Under the pieces are notes generated by a model. That model did not search any database. It had not been told where the DNA came from and worked only from the letters and a program-made list of their open reading frames with translations. A program made the translations under genes and the position numbers. Positions 4,775 through 6,641 of a stretch of 6,641 nucleotides of DNA are shown piece after piece (the stretch's first letter is position 1; every line of letters starts with the position of its first letter). Source of the stretch: Nitrososphaerales archaeon (GTDB taxonomy: Archaea > Thermoproteota > Nitrososphaeria > Nitrososphaerales > UBA183). The DNA lies in contig JASHZW010000023.1 of the NCBI GenBank assembly GCA_030042335.1, positions 1 to 6,641 of the forward strand, read 5' to 3'.

Positions 4775-6641
4775 CCTACTGTCTTTTTCCTCCGGCTCGC
4801 CGCCGCTGCCACAGCGACCGCCACGAGCAGGACCACCCCCAGTATTATCCCGACGCTTTCAAGGTTGTAGATCGACTCCGCCGTTATGCTAGAGGGACTG
4901 CTCACCGATAGTGAGATGACATGGCCCTTCGAGCTGCTCGCGCCCGACCATCCCTTGAAAGAGTAGAGGAAAGAGGTGGACGCTGCGGAGAGCTGTACCC
5001 CGCCCGACGGAGCGTAGATGACCGCGGACTGCCCCGCCGGGACACTCCCCTGCACGGTGACGCTGCCCGCGATTGTCGTGGGATAACTGTAGGAGACCGA
5101 GACGTCCTGTCCCGCCGTTATCGTGAGACCCGGATAGAATACAGCGGTGTCGTTTACGGGGGCATCCACGGAGATTGAGAACGCTGAGTCAGTGGAGACC
5201 GGTAGTACGTCGGTGACGGACTCCCAGTACCCCAACTTCCATCCTGTGCTGGCCGTCGCGCTCACCTGGAGCTGCGCTCCGGCGTCGTACCATCCTCCCG
5301 AACTCGAGACCGAGCCCCCTTGGCTCGCCCCCGACTGGAGGGTGACGAGGTACTGATGCTGGTACTGGGGGTCGACGACCAAACCCTGGGTCACGCTGCC
5401 TCCGGTGTCGTTCGTCACCCACCTCTGGTCTGTGACCGTCGTCCCCACCGTGCTGTTGCCGACCGTCTGGCTGACCGTATATGCCGAGCCGGCGTCGAGC
5501 CATGAGGACGACTGGGAAGACGTGATGGTGAAGGAGGTCGGGTCCCCGGTCGAGATGCCTGTGAACTGTGCGGCTGCCCCGGAGAAGAAGTCGCCTCCCC
5601 CTGCGATTGTGTAGCTCACACCGACGAGATACTGGTGGAAGTAGGTGGGGGTGATGCTGAGGGCCGTCGTGACGGTCCCGTTCGTCTGACCGGCGGACAT
5701 CCACCTCTCGGACGAAGCCGAACCGGCAATGGGGTTGGTCATAGCCCAGATGCTTCCCGCGTCGAGCCAGTAAAGCTCGGTCTGCGCCATGGCGCTGGCG
5801 TTCGACCTCGTCCCGAAGCTCTCGTACATGAAGTTCGGAACCGGTGCGCCGCCATCCTCAACCTCGTACGAGACCGAAGCCGCGTACTGATGATAGTAGG
5901 TCAGCCCGAGGGTCTGAGCGGATTTGGCCGTCCCGTTGGTCTGTCCCGTCGTCTGCCATCTCTCCGACGTGGTCGAGCCTGGCAGGGTCGTCTCTACGCT
6001 CCAGACGCTACCATTGTCGAGGTTGTACGTCACGGGACTCGTCTCGAGTGTCGCGTTGACGTTCGTCCCTTCCGAGACGTACTGGAGGACCGGCGCTGAA
6101 AAACCGTTCCCTCCGTCCGCGACCGCGTAGCTGAGGGTGAGCGGGACTTGGGCCGTCGCGTTTAGGGCGCCCGTGACGAACTCGTTTGCGTCCATGTATT
6201 CCGTGGCGCCATTAGAAGCGAACTCCTGCAGCCCGCTGGGGTCGCTCCCGAACGAGACAGGGGACGAGGTCTCGTTGGCAAAGATGCTCTGGCCGTTGTT
6301 GGGGTTGTACTCGTCCATCCACAGCCACGCCGAAGTGAGCGCAGGGTTGCTCTCGGTGTAGATGACTTCCTTCTCGTTGGAGGTGTACGGAGACGGATGA
6401 TACCACTCTGTCATCAGCCCTGTGAAGTATCCGTTGCTGTTGGCGTTCGCCGCCGTATCGCCCTCGAAGACGGTGGACCCGTCGGCGCTGAAGGACTCGG
6501 ACGCGGAGGCGCCTGTGTTCCAGTCATGCGCCGTCATCACGACCTCTCCCGTGCTGAAGTAAAGATTGAGGAGGATGCTGTCTCCCTCGTTCACTGGGCC
6601 GGAAAACACCTGCAGCCCTCCCTGCCCGTTCACGGGGAAGA
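4759..6641 (-). CDS. Large repeat-containing surface protein, C-terminally membrane anchored (5' end outside window)
   Basis: The frame is open to the window edge, so the codon at 6633 (GTG) is internal; signal peptide and N-terminus are missing. Numbering that valine as 1, residues 1 to about 160 form a non-repetitive, aromatic-rich, probably beta-rich region (HDWNTGAS, GLMTEWYHPSPYTSNEKEV, SAWLWMDEYNPNN) that I cannot assign to a family. Three tandem repeats of 85-93 residues follow (about 163-428). Then comes a degenerate unit with GGWYDAGAQLQVSA and GWKLGYW, resembling bacterial cell-surface InlB-type repeats, and a last unit with FKGWSG. The end has one hydrophobic helix (594-613) and a short tail with RRKK, a stop-transfer signal placing the bulk outside the cell. 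Ten N-x-S/T sequons (residues 120, 158, 193, 207, 233, 278, 318, 393, 408, 494) suggest archaeal N-glycosylation. It is acidic, Ser/Thr/Gly-rich and nearly free of Lys, as for S-layer-associated proteins. An extracellular enzyme or thermopsin-like peptidase domain upstream is possible but unseen. Confidence 0.85.
   Translation of the reverse strand, partial: FPVNGQGGLQVFSGPVNEGDSILLNLYFSTGEVVMTAHDWNTGASASESFSADGSTVFEGDTAANANSNGYFTGLMTEWYHPSPYTSNEKEVIYTESNPALTSAWLWMDEYNPNNGQSIFANETSSPVSFGSDPSGLQEFASNGATEYMDANEFVTGALNATAQVPLTLSYAVADGGNGFSAPVLQYVSEGTNVNATLETSPVTYNLDNGSVWSVETTLPGSTTSERWQTTGQTNGTAKSAQTLGLTYYHQYAASVSYEVEDGGAPVPNFMYESFGTRSNASAMAQTELYWLDAGSIWAMTNPIAGSASSERWMSAGQTNGTVTTALSITPTYFHQYLVGVSYTIAGGGDFFSGAAAQFTGISTGDPTSFTITSSQSSSWLDAGSAYTVSQTVGNSTVGTTVTDQRWVTNDTGGSVTQGLVVDPQYQHQYLVTLQSGASQGGSVSSSGGWYDAGAQLQVSATASTGWKLGYWESVTDVLPVSTDSAFSISVDAPVNDTAVFYPGLTITAGQDVSVSYSYPTTIAGSVTVQGSVPAGQSAVIYAPSGGVQLSAASTSFLYSFKGWSGASSSKGHVISLSVSSPSSITAESIYNLESVGIILGVVLLVAVAVAAAASRRKKTVGSPAA
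4795..4854 (-). other. C-terminal transmembrane anchor of the surface protein
   Basis: Codons for VGIILGVVLLVAVAVAAAAS, an uninterrupted hydrophobic stretch of 20 residues, followed at once by RRKK. The arrangement fits a type I anchor with the tail in the cytoplasm. Confidence 0.85.
5134..5349 (-). repeat. Surface-protein degenerate repeat unit 4 (InlB-like)
   Basis: Codes for about 72 residues starting LVTLQSGASQGGSV, with GGWYDAGAQLQVSATAS and GWKLGYWES. The WYDAG block matches the WLDAGS block of units 2-3. The overall form resembles the divergent InlB B-repeats common on bacterial and archaeal surfaces, so the units may share one ancestral fold. Confidence 0.6.
5350..5628 (-). repeat. 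Surface-protein repeat unit 3
   Basis: Codes for about 93 residues starting LVGVSYTIAGGG, with SWLDAGSAYTVSQTVGNS, then DQRWVTNDTGG, and ending YQHQY. It is more diverged than units 1 and 2 (the SERW block has become DQRW). Confidence 0.75.
5629..5883 (-). repeat. Surface-protein repeat unit 2
   Basis: Codes for about 85 residues starting AASVSYEVEDGG, with WLDAGSIWAMTNPIAGS, then SERWMSAGQTNGT, and ending YFHQY. It is the closest match to unit 1, especially over the SERW...GQTNGT block. Confidence 0.8.
5884..6147 (-). repeat. Surface-protein repeat unit 1
   Basis: Codes for about 88 residues starting VPLTLSYAVADGG, with NLDNGSVWSVETTLPGS, then SERWQTTGQTNGT, and ending YYHQY. The shared pattern over units 1-3 is a beta-strand VSY/LSY, a GG turn, a L-D-x-GS-x-W/Y block, a RW block and a terminal HQY. 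Confidence 0.8.

Noticed and set aside
4921..6130. Several + strand frames and a second - strand frame across the surface-protein gene
   Set aside because: They are low-complexity, Arg-rich shadows of the real frame, which alone has repeats, sequons and a membrane anchor.
6631..6633. GTG (- strand) as the start of the surface protein
   Set aside because: The frame continues to the window edge and no signal peptide follows this codon, so the real start lies outside.
1..6641. CRISPR arrays, tRNA or rRNA genes
   Set aside because: I saw no regularly spaced direct repeats, no tRNA-like cloverleaf arms and no rRNA-like conserved stretches on either strand.

Overview
The window looks like a piece of a GC-rich archaeal genome of the TACK group, most likely Nitrososphaerota (Thaumarchaeota) or a close relative. 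Three things point that way: a complex I cluster with short, archaeal-type subunits; an ESCRT-III/CdvB cell-division protein; and a membrane-anchored, sequon-rich surface protein with internal repeats. Most genes have no recognisable Shine-Dalgarno sequence. One start (3376, TTG) has a TATA-like box 25 bases upstream, as expected for archaeal leaderless transcription. The taxon is inferred from gene content only.

Left third (1-2139, + strand): the end of nuoB, then nuoC and nuoD, spaced 6 and 3 bases apart like one operon. They encode the Q-module/connecting subunits of a respiratory complex I. nuoB is interrupted by an intein whose C-terminal 108 residues are in the window. It is inserted directly before the cysteine that ligates cluster N2, so the protein must splice before the cluster can form. 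nuoD is full length, but codons for residues 348-366 (about 2061-2116) are only about 23% GC, against about 63% just upstream.

Middle (about 2061-3410): a lower-GC island. It holds an AT-rich spacer and, on the - strand, a free-standing LAGLIDADG homing endonuclease with N-terminal helix-turn-helix segments. Its frame is broken once near 2465-2490. nuoH, which commonly follows nuoD, is absent here. The simplest reading is that an endonuclease cassette entered the conserved 3' end of nuoD and left a recoded gene tail. The same complex has therefore been reached by two homing-type elements within about 3.4 kb: an intein in nuoB and a free-standing endonuclease at nuoD.

Right half (3420-6641): GC returns to about 60%. 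It holds a PAT/ArsN1-type GNAT acetyltransferase (- strand), a divergent CdvB-type ESCRT-III gene (+ strand), and, convergent with that, the C-terminal 626 residues of a large repeat-bearing surface protein (- strand) that runs off the window end. An 11-bp hairpin lies between the two convergent genes. The only non-coding gaps above 100 bases are 2140-2253 and 3960-4091.
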